NCBI GenBank assembly: GCA_958510875.1
Contig: OY294069.1
Location: 179,596,868-179,660,867, forward strand
DNA length: 64,000 nt
Source of the DNA: Endomychus coccineus
Lineage: Eukaryota > Arthropoda > Insecta > Coleoptera > Endomychidae
Reading direction: 5' to 3'
The notes under the pieces were generated by a model, which saw nothing but the letters and a program-made list of their open reading frames with translations, searched no databases and was not told the DNA's origin. This document shows positions 35,430-46,499 of this stretch, one piece after another. Position numbers and translations under genes: made by a program. How positions within the stretch are numbered: position 1 is the stretch's first letter; the number at the start of each line of letters is the position of its first letter.

Positions 35430-36295
35430 TTTCCTGTTGTTTCTAATGTGTTTAACTTCAATTAAAGACACAATTTGTCGTCATTGTATGAATATGTCGT
35501 CGCTCCAGAATTCCTGCTTAATTCTACATGGCAATACAAAGTTGCGTGTAAACCTAATAAATGTTACAACCAAGACAGTATTAATTAAGGCTGAAAAGGT
35601 ACTCAAGTCGGAAGGACTGAAGTTGAAAACACGTATTTCCTGCACTGTACAAATTGAGTTGACAAATTTACATCTTCCATCACGTGTTTATACTGGCAAG
35701 ATGTAGTGCTATGTGAAACAAAAGAGCAGCGCATTTCTATTCTACGCGATTCGGAAGGATAAAAAGGCCCGGCTGAAAGTTTACGCTGGAATTCCGGTTT
35801 CGAGCTTGGTTAAACTGGCATTAACCGAGGCTGTCTTGATGTACAAAACTTAGCATGGTGATACGATCAATTTTTGCGGAAGCAGCCGTTCTTTATTCTT
35901 TAGAAATCCTATTCAGAAAAATACGTGCCGACATCTTAACCTTCTAAGTTGTAGATGGTTTGTTTAGTTTGTGCGTGTTTGAAAAGGACGTTAGATGAGA
36001 GTTCCAGCGACGATATATTATTTGTAGGTTACCGATCTAGCAAATAGGTTGGGAAAAACATGAAGAAGATTAATGTTTTAGATTTTTCGATGGAAGAGCA
36101 CGTGAATGCCGATGATCTATTGCAACACTCAAAGAGCCGCAGTGGCTGAGGTGCGGTTGGTGAAAAAGAACAGCATCCGAGCCAAAAAATGATACATGTG
36201 GTCAGAATAATGTTCGAAAATGTGTAGATTTGTCAACGCAACTTGTACAGCGCAAGAAATAGCTGTTTACCTTTTTATTTAGTCGAATCTGGGTA
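35430..36295. other. unassigned sequence
   Basis: A plus frame of 89 codons (35,437-35,706) and other short frames show no known motif. Confidence 0.35.
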
Positions 36296-36299
36296 TATT

Positions 36300-36528
36300 T
36301 GAAAAATTAATTACCTAAACCTATTCCGCGTATAAAATGAGTATGGTTATCCCTTAATTGCAAATACATCTCTGACATGGAGCACACACCAAGTTGGTGT
36401 AAGACAGATCCCTGTGGAACACCAGTGTTAATAGCCATTGCATCGGAGGATACTTCATAAACTACAACTCGATAGTAAGCGACAAAGTTGAGGCGACATA
36501 CCATATGCCGGAAGTTTCTCAATGAGGT
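36300..36528 (-). pseudogene. LINE RT fragment (family X, copy 3), 3' part before a SINE
   Basis: The minus strand reads FRHMVCRLNFVAYYRVVVYE, VSSDAMAINTGVPQGSVLHQ: RT motif B of family X and the stretch before it. At the right edge the homology stops at a SINE tail and resumes beyond the SINE at 36,866, judging from the colinear copy at 51.8-51.9 kb. Confidence 0.65.
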
Positions 36529-36529
36529 C

Positions 36530-36859
36530 ATTTTTGTTGTTGTTGGGAGGTGGTTGAAACCCTTTATGGGCACCTCATAGTTCTGTAACATCCCATAAGG
36601 TAGTGTGGGAGTCCCTGAGTCCGAGTTTGATCACCTCAGATATACCCACTAAACACTCCACCTCGTGTGGTAGTAGTGGTAAGCTAGATCCTGCAGCCAG
36701 GGCAGTTTCGATGATACTAAGGCTCGACGACTCATTGTTTCTTTTCTAACCACTTTCTCGGGACATCGGAAAATTTCCGCAGACGCTGGATTCCAACTCG
36801 TGAACGGCAGCCACATTGATTAGAAGATCGATGCTTCTACCACTGAGCTACCTGGCTCC
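36530..36859 (-). mobile_element. tRNA-derived SINE inserted in a LINE
   Basis: Read on the minus strand, the block opens with a tRNA-like head: GGAGCCAGGTAGCTCAGTGG at 36,859-36,840, whose TAGCTCAGTGG is a good pol III box A, a CTTCTAATC anticodon-loop-like string resembling tRNA-Arg(TCT), and GAGTTGGAATCC (36,799-36,788) as box B with the right spacing of about 40 nt. An unrelated body of ~230 bp follows and ends in a CAACAACAACAAAAA tail near 36,530. This is the head-body-tail plan of a SINE. Box B has G-to-A type changes, so transcription competence is doubtful. Confidence 0.75.
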
Positions 36860-36865
36860 CCAAGA

Positions 36866-36990
36866 AGATCTTGGTGTCAGACTCGATCAAATGCTTTGAA
36901 GATATCCAATGCTACAACAAGAGATTCACCATATTTTCCCGCCATACATGTGTTACGTAGGCTCTGACTCATAATCTTTGAGAACGACAC
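36866..36990 (-). pseudogene. LINE RT fragment (family X, copy 3), part beyond the SINE
   Basis: Nucleotide similarity to 51,855-51,970 is clear: GATGCCAGACTCGGTCAAATG-like string, ATATCCAATG, AGAGATTC, ATACATGTGTTACGTAG. This continues the same LINE whose motif B part lies left of the SINE. Confidence 0.6.
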
Positions 36991-37299
36991 GACACGTGGA
37001 ATTTCGTCTGACCCCATAGCCCTGTGCGCTGGCGGGAAAAAATTCCAGACATATGGCTATCGGTAGCAGGAATATGGATTCCCCTCCCCCTTCGGATCCA
37101 ACGTGGAATTTGCTGCAAACTATCCAGCAAAACGGTTGTCTCTTTCTTGTGATGTACTCGTAGTAGTCATAGTGCTTTCATCTTTGGTTCATAGGTTTAC
37201 AAGGAGCGGTCCATACTTGCTTTTGTTGATTCTATCTCCAGTCATTCTATATGTCATCCTTATTGCCCTACCCGTCACTACCATATGGAGGAGTGAGAT

Positions 37300-37735
37300 T
37301 CAGGATTACTTCTATAGCAGCCGTTGGGATTATGAGGATGCATGCTTCTTATAGACGTTGAAGAAGGCAAAACGGCAATTAACGACGCATATTATACAGG
37401 AGTTCTCTACAAAAATCATCATAAAATATTTGTGAGAAAATACGTGAAAAACTGAACATGGGCGTGCATTTGTTGCACCATAAAGCAGCCCCGCGCATAC
37501 TGCTGGGATTAGGCCAATCGTTCACCCTTCGTATAGTCCAGATATGGCTTTCAATGGCTGTTACCGGGATGCCAATTCAGTAACGACGAAGGGTTGAAGT
37601 TTGCTGTTTGAGTACATTTTGAAGACAAACCAAAGAAATATTTCTTTAAGGGTGTTAGGGTAGATTGTGTTGAATAATAAAATTTATTTACTCTCATATG
37701 ATTGACATTTTTCATTCTATGATTACCCTTAATCC
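37300..37735 (+). pseudogene. mariner transposase C-terminal half
   Basis: The plus strand, through several frameshifts, gives DVEEGKTAINDAYYTGVLYK (the YLEKGKTINxxYYxxLL block), LLHHKAAPRIL (from the LxHQDNAPAH catalytic block, the Asp lost), RPIVHPSYSPDMAF (the diagnostic HPPYSPDLAP of mariner, third catalytic D kept) and FEDKPKKYFFKGVR, then CVE, the C-terminal tail. No terminal repeat was found downstream. It is a different fragment from the one at 5.7-6.0 kb, which has only the N-terminal half. Confidence 0.72.
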
Positions 37736-37739
37736 CAGG

Positions 37740-40700
37740 TAAGTAAATCTGTGATCTTGTAAAATTATATACTACTTCCGTTCTTCTCTTCTCTTACACT
37801 TAAACACATTTTGTTGACTGGCCAGGCATAGTCATGTGAATGGCCTTATTAACCTTTCAGGTCCGCTAAGATTCGGTGAGTTAAAATTTAGAAGAGTTTC
37901 CAAAGACATCTTCAATAACACTCGTATACACTGAATAACACTTAGAACTAGTAAGGTAATAATTGGATGTCACATTACATATCTAGGCAAGAGTGACGTC
38001 GAATGAATATTCTTGACTTGACTGTCCGACTGAATTTCTGTAGCATCAATTATCTACCTGAATAATAAATTATTGTTGTATGTTCTTTCCAACCACCCGC
38101 AAAGGGCGCTTATTATTCAATAGTACATTACGGCGATAGGTGGAATGTGCATATTCACCTACCTTGAAATAACATGAGTATTTTATCTGGTCCGATATGT
38201 TGTAACGTGTAAATTCCACTTAACGGCTTGGAAATGGCCGCTCTAGTACAATCAGTTAACTCCTGTGACGTCAGCTATGCTGGACCGTATATTCTAAGAG
38301 TCATGGACCGTATATTCTATGGGTCATGGTTGTTCGGTGTCAGATCCGTTTCTATTTCGAGGGTGTTCTGTAAGACAACGAGAGAGCCGGAAAGGCGAGA
38401 AAATGGCGACACTTCTGGTCAATCGCTCAAGTGAGAAGTGCGTCGCTACGTTATTTTCAACAGGGAGGTGATACCAAGCTTGTTGTTTGGAACCAAATTC
38501 TGGGTATATTCTTCCGTTGAAAACAAACACATCAATTACCAATTTGGATTGGAATATTTGGAATTAATTGGATAATTAATGTACCTTAGGGAATCTAAAC
38601 CTAGTTTCGACGTGGCTGGTTGTGAACGATAGTAAAGTTTGTCTCATTGGAAGGAAAACCCATATCATGATAGAGGTAACTATCTTTGTAATTCCATTTG
38701 ATTTACTCACTGACTTCAGGAATTAATTTGCCTTCATAGGTGGTATCTGACAGAACATAGGCTAGTCCTAAATTGTTTAACAATTGTTATGTATTTTGTT
38801 CATGTCTGTCTTCTGACGACAATAGAACAATAAAGGTTTGAACATATCGTGATTTCAGGGTTCTTCTTCTTCCTTTTTTTTATCTATGTTGAAAATTCAA
38901 CAAGAAGTGTGTTGAGGATTGCTTGAATCTGCTGTGGAAAGATTACTCAGGAATCGCTGATTTATTTGTGCTTTACAACCGTGGAAACGGTATTACAATT
39001 GTGACAGGGACCCCTACATGAAGTAGAAGTAATTAAACATCACCAAGCAAGTACAACATCCGGCTCTCACAGGTCAGGCTATCGATTTGGTTCATGTAAC
39101 AATTTTAATAATCATTGAGTATTGTAAATTGTGTAAGTTCAACTGTTCACTGTTTTAATGATTTAAGTAATTATCTTCATCCATATTTTCCATTCTCCGC
39201 TTCATATCTCATTAATATTAAATTCTGTCATAAATTATATCAATATTAGTATTTCAAAGTAAATTTCAATCATTTTGGGTACATGTCTTCAATTTTCTTT
39301 TCTTTCAGGGTAATTTAACCTGGAGACTTGAGTATTTGCATCCCCTAGTTATATACATAATTCATTAGTTGGTTAAAATACTCTGGCGTCCGAATTTTCA
39401 ACATCTAAAATATAACCTACGACTATCTTCACTGTAGCTGTCGGCAACCAAGTGATAAAATAGAGCTTTTAGTTTATCCTTTAGTAAGAGTAAATTGTAA
39501 CCCTTACAATGTGTAACAATTATATGTTTATAATTATGTTTAAGACCCTGTATATTATGATATGTGTATAAACGTTTTTAACCTACAGACGAATAACCGT
39601 AAAATGATTTCATCCCTGTTTTGTCGGGCAATTGAGTTGGACTTATGACACTTTTGTTTTGATTGGGGACTGTTTATAAACTTAACGCTGGCTCTGCGAT
39701 ACAGAGGGGTTTTTGTAACACATATGCCCTATCGAAGAAGGCTTAGAGTTAACTTTCATTAACTACTGAATTCATTCTAGTATTGCTTCTCTTTAAAGCA
39801 GTGTAGTAAAGAAAAATACACTCAGCTAAATTGTACTAGTATTGTTATAGTGTTAAGAGTGAGTTTTCTCATGGAGCATACTTACTTTTGCATATTCGTT
39901 TGGACTGATGTTTTATTTATATTATTCAAATAATCCACTTTAAAAGATATTTTAAGTACCGCTTGTTAACTGTCTTGCTTGTGGAGTATTGACAATTGTA
40001 TTATTGTTTCTTGTTGATATCTTGAGTGAATCTGGGACCATTGCACGACGCTTTGAAGTATTTACCAAGACTTTGTGTCTGGAGAGGACCCTCGCGTTTT
40101 GGTGTCCATTGCACTCCTCAGTACAGAGTGTTATTGTCAAGTGATTTAGATCGGAGGTTGCTGTATCAATCTCATGTTTTGTGTATTGTTTAGGTAGCAT
40201 GTTTGTTACATTTGTTCAGGCATTTTAGATGAATTTGCTCATCGCATATCCATTGTCAGTACGTTGTCGTCACTGGGACAGTATAACAAGTTCGAAAGTA
40301 TATTGTTTATAATAACCGGATTAATGATTATGGTTGAACATATCTGAAGTATTTACGTTATTGCAACAACTCAATATTTGAAGTTTTGAGATGTTTACTA
40401 AGTCACTGCACTTATGTCTAACTTCAGTAAAGTCGAGTCACTGTAGAATGAGTATGCTCAGAAGCTTTAATTCTTTCCAGGTGTGCCATTGACCATCCTG
40501 AAACAAGAGTCTCCCAATCGTCCAGTTGTTTTTACAAGGTGGTTATTTTATCAATATTTCGGCTGAATATCATTTTACTATGCATTATAATTTACCTATT
40601 TTATCATTTTACTAGGGTTGATTAATATTATAAATAATCCATAGTAAAGTGATGACTTTTAGTCGGGGAATATACCTCTTACATATGCATCAGTCTTCGA

Positions 40701-41435
40701 TTACTTATGAATTAATGAAGCTTTAGGTATAATTGAGTGTAAGGGTCTTATCAACATATCATTCGCATTCTATTTTGTACAACCTCTTAATTGGAAAGTT
40801 CAAGCGGTCTCGTTAGAAAAGTTTAAATTACAATGGGGTAAAGTTCTAACAGTTCCAAGTCAAGCGCTCATACGAGGCAGCATATCTTGATGTGGTTAAC
40901 GTAACGTCAAATGAAAAACAATTCAATCGCAAAATGTCAATCTGACTTTGCTACGACAGCGAAGCGTGTAATATCGCTTCCATCATTATAACGATTTGAA
41001 ATTTCTTTCGTTCATTCATAGATCAACGATTGTAATGGACGTTAGATTGATATATTGACACAAATCGTTGCTGGTCACGGAACCATCAATTATAAAACTT
41101 TACCGATCAATCAGCGTGGAAGACGTACACGTGTAACTTCCGTATTTGGCTTACGTTTCGAAATTGCCTGTCTCGCACTATTAAGAAATAAAACACATTA
41201 AAAGATCTCCGTTGCGATAGTATGCGAGGAATTGGGCACCCGAATCATTAAATTCCTATCTAACGACGTGAATATCCTAATGGATTCATATCAATTAAGA
41301 GTGTGTTCTATTGAATCTTAATTGCTTATGGTAGTTAGGTGTCATTTTTCATTGGACGAAAGTAGTTCGACACCTGGTAACATTACATTCGAGAACTAAT
41401 ATCTGAAAAAAAATTAGAGACTTCAATTTTCAAAT
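37740..41435. other. long unassigned stretch
   Basis: 3.7 kb without a recognisable gene, RNA or dispersed repeat. At 38,282-38,330 a 25 bp unit (GGACCGTATATTCTA...GTCAT) is duplicated in tandem. Frames of up to 82 codons (40,200-39,952 minus) carry no known motif. Confidence 0.4.
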
Positions 41436-41439
41436 TAAC

Positions 41440-41690
41440 TTATTTACAATTCAGCTTCTGATAAAATATCCAAATGTCAGCATGATTTTACGAAGGGTAG
41501 GTCTATGATTAGATATTTAACTTATACAACTCAATACATTACATTGCTGTAACCTTAGATAATCGAAGTCAAATGGATGTTGAAAAGGCATTTGATAAAG
41601 TCGAGCACTTCTTCCTTAAATGAAATTTCCCCACGAATATACACAGTTAGGAAGCCCTTAGTATAGTGAATAGCTTTTATCAAAGACATT
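41440..41690 (+). pseudogene. LINE RT fragment (family Z), motif 2 to motif A
   Basis: The plus strand reads SDKISKCQHDFTKGRSMIRY (from QHGFxKGRSxxxxL) and, after a shift, SQMDVEKAFDKVEHFFLK, RT motif A with its catalytic D altered from DFxKAFDxV. The rest of the LINE C-terminus appears at 43.6-44.06 kb on the same strand beyond a Tc1/mariner insertion. Confidence 0.55.
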
Positions 41691-41760
41691 TTTGCTCATT
41701 CACTAAATCAATTACTAAAATGTTCAACTTTTTTTCCATTAAAATGAAAAATATATAAGT

Positions 41761-42895
41761 AAGGTGTCCCAAAATTAACGCTAAATTTGAATTTGTCGCC
41801 ATTTGTGTAGTAAATTGTTGGCAACCCTGAAAAAAAACAATTTGATAGCTGAGAATTTAGGGTTAGTAATGGAGCGTTACACGATACAACAACGTGTTTT
41901 CATTATTAAACAATATCTCAAAAATAATGAAAGGTTGGCGGCCACGGTTCGAAAATTTCATACATTATATGGTCGGAATAGTGTTTTCACTTCGTCAACT
42001 GTGAAGAGTTTGAATGAAAAATTCAGGGAGACTGGATCAGTTGGAGACGCTAAACACACTTGTCCTTCAAAAACAAGCCATTCAAATGCCAATATCAAGG
42101 CAGTGCGTGAGAGTGTTGATAAAAATCCCAGAACATCAATTCGGCACCGTGGACAGGAATTGAAAATTTCAAGAAATTCTCTGCAGCATATACTCACAAA
42201 AGATCTGTGTCTCCGTGCGTACAAAATTCAATTAACACAACAACTGAAGCCTAATGACCATACACAGCGAAGAGAGTTCGTTGAATGGGTTATTGAACAT
42301 CATCAAGTGGATGCTGATTTTTCGAGCAAAATCACATTTTCACCTGGATGGCTTCGTTATCCAAAAGTGCCATGTTTGCTGTTCGGTCGAAAAACAAATG
42401 CATCCACAACGTGTCACTGTTTGATACGGATTTTGAGCTGGAGGCATCATTGGACTATACTTTTTTTCAAATGAGGCTGGTCAAGCAGTGAGTTTTACTG
42501 GTGCTCGATATCCCCACATGGTAACACAGTTCTTTCAGCCGAAATTGGATGATATCGATGTGGCCAATATCTGGTTTCAACAAGACGGTGCCACATGCCA
42601 TACAGCCCGTGAAACAATTCCATTACTGTATGAGACACTTCCTGGTCGTATACTCTCTCGTTTCGGTGATCAGAATTGGCCCCCTAGATCATGTGATTTA
42701 CCACCATTGGCCATTAGATTTCTTTTTATGGGTAATTTGAAGTCAAAGGTCTATGCCAACAACCTCACAACTACCCGTGCATTACAGGCGGAAATTAGAT
42801 GCTGCATCAACGAAATTCATCCACATTTTTGCAGAATGATATTGAAAATCATTCCCCGGAGGTAGTCAGGGTATCCTGACCATCAGGTGACTATT
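41761..42895 (+). mobile_element. Tc1/mariner-superfamily transposon copy, broken
   Basis: It starts with a terminal-repeat-like AGGTGTCCCAAAATTA at 41,762. The transposase ORF begins at the ATG at 41,869 (MERYTIQQRVFIIKQYL), chosen because homology to the family starts there although the frame is open from 41,803. It shows a helix-turn-helix (FTSSTVKSLNEKFRETGSVG), KNPRTSIRHRGQELKISRN, RREFVEWVIEHH and SKITFS, where the first catalytic D (SDExHF) has been lost. After a frameshift near 42,475 follow WFQQDGATCHTA (second D) and WPPRSCDLPPLA (third D, 36 residues on). The end near 42,890 keeps no clear right terminal repeat. Confidence 0.78.
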
Positions 42896-43395
42896 CAGCG
42901 GCATGATCACAACCAGCAACCTCAAAAGAACCTCCCTCACAAGTTTCACTCTGTTGCAGAAGGTATGTTGATGAATTTTCGATTGAAAAATATAAATCCA
43001 CTAATTCCCTGGAGACGACGTAAGTTGATTCACAGAGCCCAGGTGTGGCGTAGATTGGCACCGCAATCATGATCAGCGATCCAAAAATACCCCGAGAGAC
43101 GATTTTGGTTGCGTTTCTGAGCATATTAAAAAATAGTCCCGGGAGAAAACCTATTTAATCAGAATATTTAGACCACCAGGCTACTTTTAAGGCTTATGGT
43201 CAAGACCGGAACCTCCCTAGCAAGTTTCACTCTGTTGCAGAAGATATGTTGATGAATTTTCTGGAGACAACTTGGGTACCAGGATGCCCTGGCCCCCAGA
43301 AGCGACTCGAATCTGGTACCGGAATCGTGATCAACGACCCCTAAAACCGCCGGGTACGAAATTCTGGGCGATTTCGGTTATATCTGGGCATTTTT
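42890..43395. repeat. degenerate direct duplication (two ~200 bp units)
   Basis: ACCTCCCT..CAAGTTTCACTCTGTTGCAGAAG.TATGTTGATGAATTTTC-type sequence occurs at about 42,927 and again at 43,210. Both are followed by a CTGGAGAC..AC block, a TGGTACCG/GGCACCG..ATC.TGATCA.CGA block and a CC..GAGACGATTTTGG / CGGGTACGAAATTCTGGGCGATTTCGG block. The units are diverged and the second lacks about 25 bp. No coding content was recognised. Confidence 0.6.
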
Positions 43396-43594
43396 TTCAT
43401 ATTCAGCTTCTGAAACTGCATTCAAAGAGATGCATTTTCCTCTATAGAAATGCACAATGCACGTCATACAAAAACAAACTAAATGTGAATTTGTGTTTAG
43501 TTGTTATTTAATAAAATTCTTGACATGATATTTTGCAAACCGTAAACGAAAAGTCGTCATTAGAGATTTCCTAAAGTCAGTATGTTTCACAAAG

Positions 43595-44060
43595 GAAACA
43601 GTTCGAAGATGGGTGGAAGAGATGAAAGATCTAGGGGTTATTTTTGATATGCAGAGCTCTCTTTCAAGAATCACACTACTTCACAATATAAAGCAGTCTT
43701 CTAACATGTATTGTTTGCGATATACCACACAGTTGATAATGATGTACAGTTAATTAAACACTTATATTATGTCATTCCTCAGAATCGTGTTGGAATATAC
43801 ATCTGTTTGGAGCCCGTTATATCAGTTCCACGACTATAGTCTCGAGAAAATACATAGCAAAATTATGAGGTTTATGTACTATAGAGAAACAAATCTGTAC
43901 GATACTGAAGCGTACATTACTCAAGAGGTGTCACAGGCAACATCTGCAATGATATTTTATATAAATTGTTACATAATGTGGCTCATGATGCAAATTATTT
44001 GTCACTAATAAATATTAATGTGCCTGCATATCCGACCTTGAACAGTTTTACTTTTATTTA
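43595..44060 (+). pseudogene. LINE RT C-terminal region (family Z)
   Basis: The plus strand reads MKDLGVIFDMQSSLSRI (the thumb-entry VKDLGVxFDxxLSF block) and IVLEYTSVWSPLYQFHDYSL, EKIHSKIMRFMYY (the VRSILEYxSxVWSP..LExIQxKFLRF block). After the stop, another frame keeps INI.VPAYPTRTVLLLF-like sequence near 44,010-44,070. It ends just before the Penelope target duplication at 44,122. Confidence 0.68.
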
Positions 44061-44135
44061 GATGATGTCCATCCTTATACCCTAGCTTATACTCACTCAA
44101 GTGCCATGTATAATTTTTTTTTATTAATATCAAGC

Positions 44136-44259
44136 AATTATATAAAAAATTCTCGGGAATTAGGTCACATTAACACTCTGTTATAAATGTTCGTCTTTAC
44201 GTACGTTTCGGTCTCACGACCATCATCAGAAGACTTATTTTGATAAAAAGGGGTTAACT
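44136..44259 (-). repeat. Penelope terminal arm, left (inverted)
   Basis: Exact inverted complement of 46,500-46,623 except one base (GATAAAAA here against GTTAAAAA). It contains the hammerhead on the minus strand. The inner boundary ends at GGGGTTAACT, where the arm runs directly into the ORF. Confidence 0.92.
44193..44234 (-). ncRNA. hammerhead ribozyme motif in left Penelope arm
   Basis: Mirror copy of the ribozyme described at 46,525-46,566, with no differences inside the motif. On the element's sense strand this copy is antisense. Confidence 0.78.
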
Positions 44260-44262
44260 GCA

Positions 44263-46143
44263 TTGCCTAATAATAATAAAAAACTGCCTATTGACAATAT
44301 TATTGCAAATTTAGAATGCGGAATCAGGAATAAAAATTTAGAAGAAAAAAATGAAATTAGAAACAAAGTTTGTAACATCTTGACAAACAAAAATAACAAA
44401 CAGAAAGCAGAAATTGATATTGCAAAGAATCGTTTCAACTATCATACAAAAATAACAAAAGAGTTCTTAGATGCTAACCCTCAAATTTTAGTTTTGAACG
44501 CGGATAAATGTAATAAAACCGTCATAATGCATAAAAATGACTATGAAAACAAAATGGGAAACCTTTTAAATGATGAAACAACTTATAAAAAATTAAAATC
44601 TGACCCTACTTCATCAGTACAAAATAACATGAATAAATTGATAAATAAATGGCATAAAAATAAGATAATCCCTATTGAATTAAAAAATAAATTAATTTGC
44701 CATAATGGGCTTGCACCTTATATCTATGGACTTCCTAAATTACATAAAAATGATATACCCCTAAGACCCATTGTAAGTAATATTGGAGCGCCTACTTACA
44801 ATTTATCAAAATTTCTATCAAAATCTATCAATAATATAACAGAAAAAAATGAATTTTATGTGAAAGACTCATGGCATTTTAATGAATTTATAAAAAATCA
44901 ATCCGTACCAGTAAACCATCAACTAATTTCCTTGGATGTTGTTTCTTTATTTACAAATATACCTGTCGTTTTGGCATTAAATTGCATCAAAAAACGTTGG
45001 CCAGAGATTAAAAACCACACACCTCTTGATCAATCGGATTTTATTAATGCGGTAAAGTTTTGTTTAGAATGCACTTATTTCCAGTACGGTGAGCAATATT
45101 TTGGACAAATTTTCGGCACAGCAATGGGATCTCCTATTTCAGCTACCATTGCTAACCTCGTTATGGAATGCCTGGAGGAATCTGTTATAAATTCATTAGA
45201 TTTTCAGCCTGTATTCTTTAAACGGTATGTAGATGATTGCCTTATGTGTGTTCCCAACGATAAAATTCAATATGTGATTAATAAATTTAACAATTTCCAT
45301 TGTAAACTTCAATTCACTTGTGAAATAGAAATAAACAATAACATTAATTTTCTAGATATGACCATTAGGCATGATGCAGATGGAAAAATAAAAACTTCTT
45401 GGTTTACTAAAGAAGTCTGGTCTCAACGTTATCTTCATTTCAATTCCGTTGCACCAGCTTGTTATAAAAAAAGTGTCATAAACAGCCTCACAGACCGCGC
45501 GGTAAAATTATCCCACGCAGAGGACCGTCCCAAAAATTTAAAAATTGTTCGTAATGCATTGGAAATGAATGGCTACCCTAAAACTTTCTACAATCCTATC
45601 ATTAAAGAGAGAATAAACAAAATCTATAATGGTTCTTCTTATAAAAATAACATAACAGGTAATACAGACAATTATATAACTTTACCATACATTCCGGAGA
45701 CCTCAGAAAAAATTAAGAAATGTTTGAAAAAGTACGATATAAATGTTGCGCATAAACCTACTAACTGTGTTGGGAAATATTTCTCAAATCTAAAACCTGT
45801 AATACCTAAAGATAAACAAACCCACACAGTATATAAATTGAATTGTTTAGATTGTGATGGAACTTATACTGGAATCTCTAAACAATATTTACAAAAAAGA
45901 ATGTACGGCCATAAGTATAGCACAAGAAATAATAACTTAGAAAATTCCACCGCCCTTGCTAAGCACTGTTTTGATTATAACCATCAATTTGATTACAAAA
46001 ATGTTAATATTTTAACTAAAGAAACCAATTATTATAAAAGATCTATCCTGGAGATGATTCACATAAAAAGGGATTCAAATTCTGTAAATCATAGAAATGA
46101 TATTCAAGGATTGAGTCAGATTTATACTAACTTGATTAATTAA
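44263..46143 (+). CDS. Penelope RT with C-terminal GIY-YIG endonuclease
   Basis: An uninterrupted 626-codon frame from TTG (44,263) to TAA. No ATG precedes the conserved region: the frame stays open upstream through the left arm to a TAG at 44,161, and the first ATG lies at about codon 86, so the N-terminus is probably lost or starts atypically. Recognisable in order are NADKCNKTVIM (about 80), YIYGLPKLHK (about 155), LRPIVSNIGAP, SLDVVSLFTNIPV (motif A, about 225), GTAMGSPISATIANL (motif B, about 288), KRYVDDCLMCV (motif C, about 320, catalytic pair intact) and NFLDMTI. The endonuclease follows: VYKLNCLDCDGTYTG (about 521-535, GIY..YIG with a CxxC pair), KRMYGHKY (catalytic Arg about 545), LEMIHI (Glu about 597) and SVNHRND. 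RT would prime on DNA nicked by the endonuclease. All catalytic residues appear present. Confidence 0.93.
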   Translation: MPNNNKKLPIDNIIANLECGIRNKNLEEKNEIRNKVCNILTNKNNKQKAEIDIAKNRFNYHTKITKEFLDANPQILVLNADKCNKTVIMHKNDYENKMGNLLNDETTYKKLKSDPTSSVQNNMNKLINKWHKNKIIPIELKNKLICHNGLAPYIYGLPKLHKNDIPLRPIVSNIGAPTYNLSKFLSKSINNITEKNEFYVKDSWHFNEFIKNQSVPVNHQLISLDVVSLFTNIPVVLALNCIKKRWPEIKNHTPLDQSDFINAVKFCLECTYFQYGEQYFGQIFGTAMGSPISATIANLVMECLEESVINSLDFQPVFFKRYVDDCLMCVPNDKIQYVINKFNNFHCKLQFTCEIEINNNINFLDMTIRHDADGKIKTSWFTKEVWSQRYLHFNSVAPACYKKSVINSLTDRAVKLSHAEDRPKNLKIVRNALEMNGYPKTFYNPIIKERINKIYNGSSYKNNITGNTDNYITLPYIPETSEKIKKCLKKYDINVAHKPTNCVGKYFSNLKPVIPKDKQTHTVYKLNCLDCDGTYTGISKQYLQKRMYGHKYSTRNNNLENSTALAKHCFDYNHQFDYKNVNILTKETNYYKRSILEMIHIKRDSNSVNHRNDIQGLSQIYTNLIN

Positions 46144-46499
46144 AACTCTTGCAAATTCCTACATACGTCTTTATAATGTTAAAAGTATATTTTAGGAAGA
46201 ACGCTTAAAGTAAACTAAATTCCAATGCAGGTCTAAAACCTTTTCAAGTACGTCATAAATCTACATCTGGGTCGTGTTATTACAAACAAATAGCTTAGAA
46301 CTTCAGTTGCTTTGAGACCATAGCAATATGCGTTTGTACATTATGAGAATATTACTTAACAGTGGTTTCTTGTTACAAAAAAATCTATACTTTAATATTA
46401 ACGATAGAATTTTCGATTATTCGTGGTTCTGTTCGTTTCGACGGCGTGAGCTTTTTGATTGAAGATTGTGCGATATGGACGCTTGTGATAATTAGTTTT

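Noticed and set aside
36785..36859. Genuine tRNA gene on the minus strand
   Set aside because: Box A is good, but box B is altered, acceptor-stem pairing is not evident and the block continues into a SINE body and tail.
42890..43395. CRISPR-like or satellite array
   Set aside because: Only two diverged units; no regular spacers, and the genome is eukaryotic.
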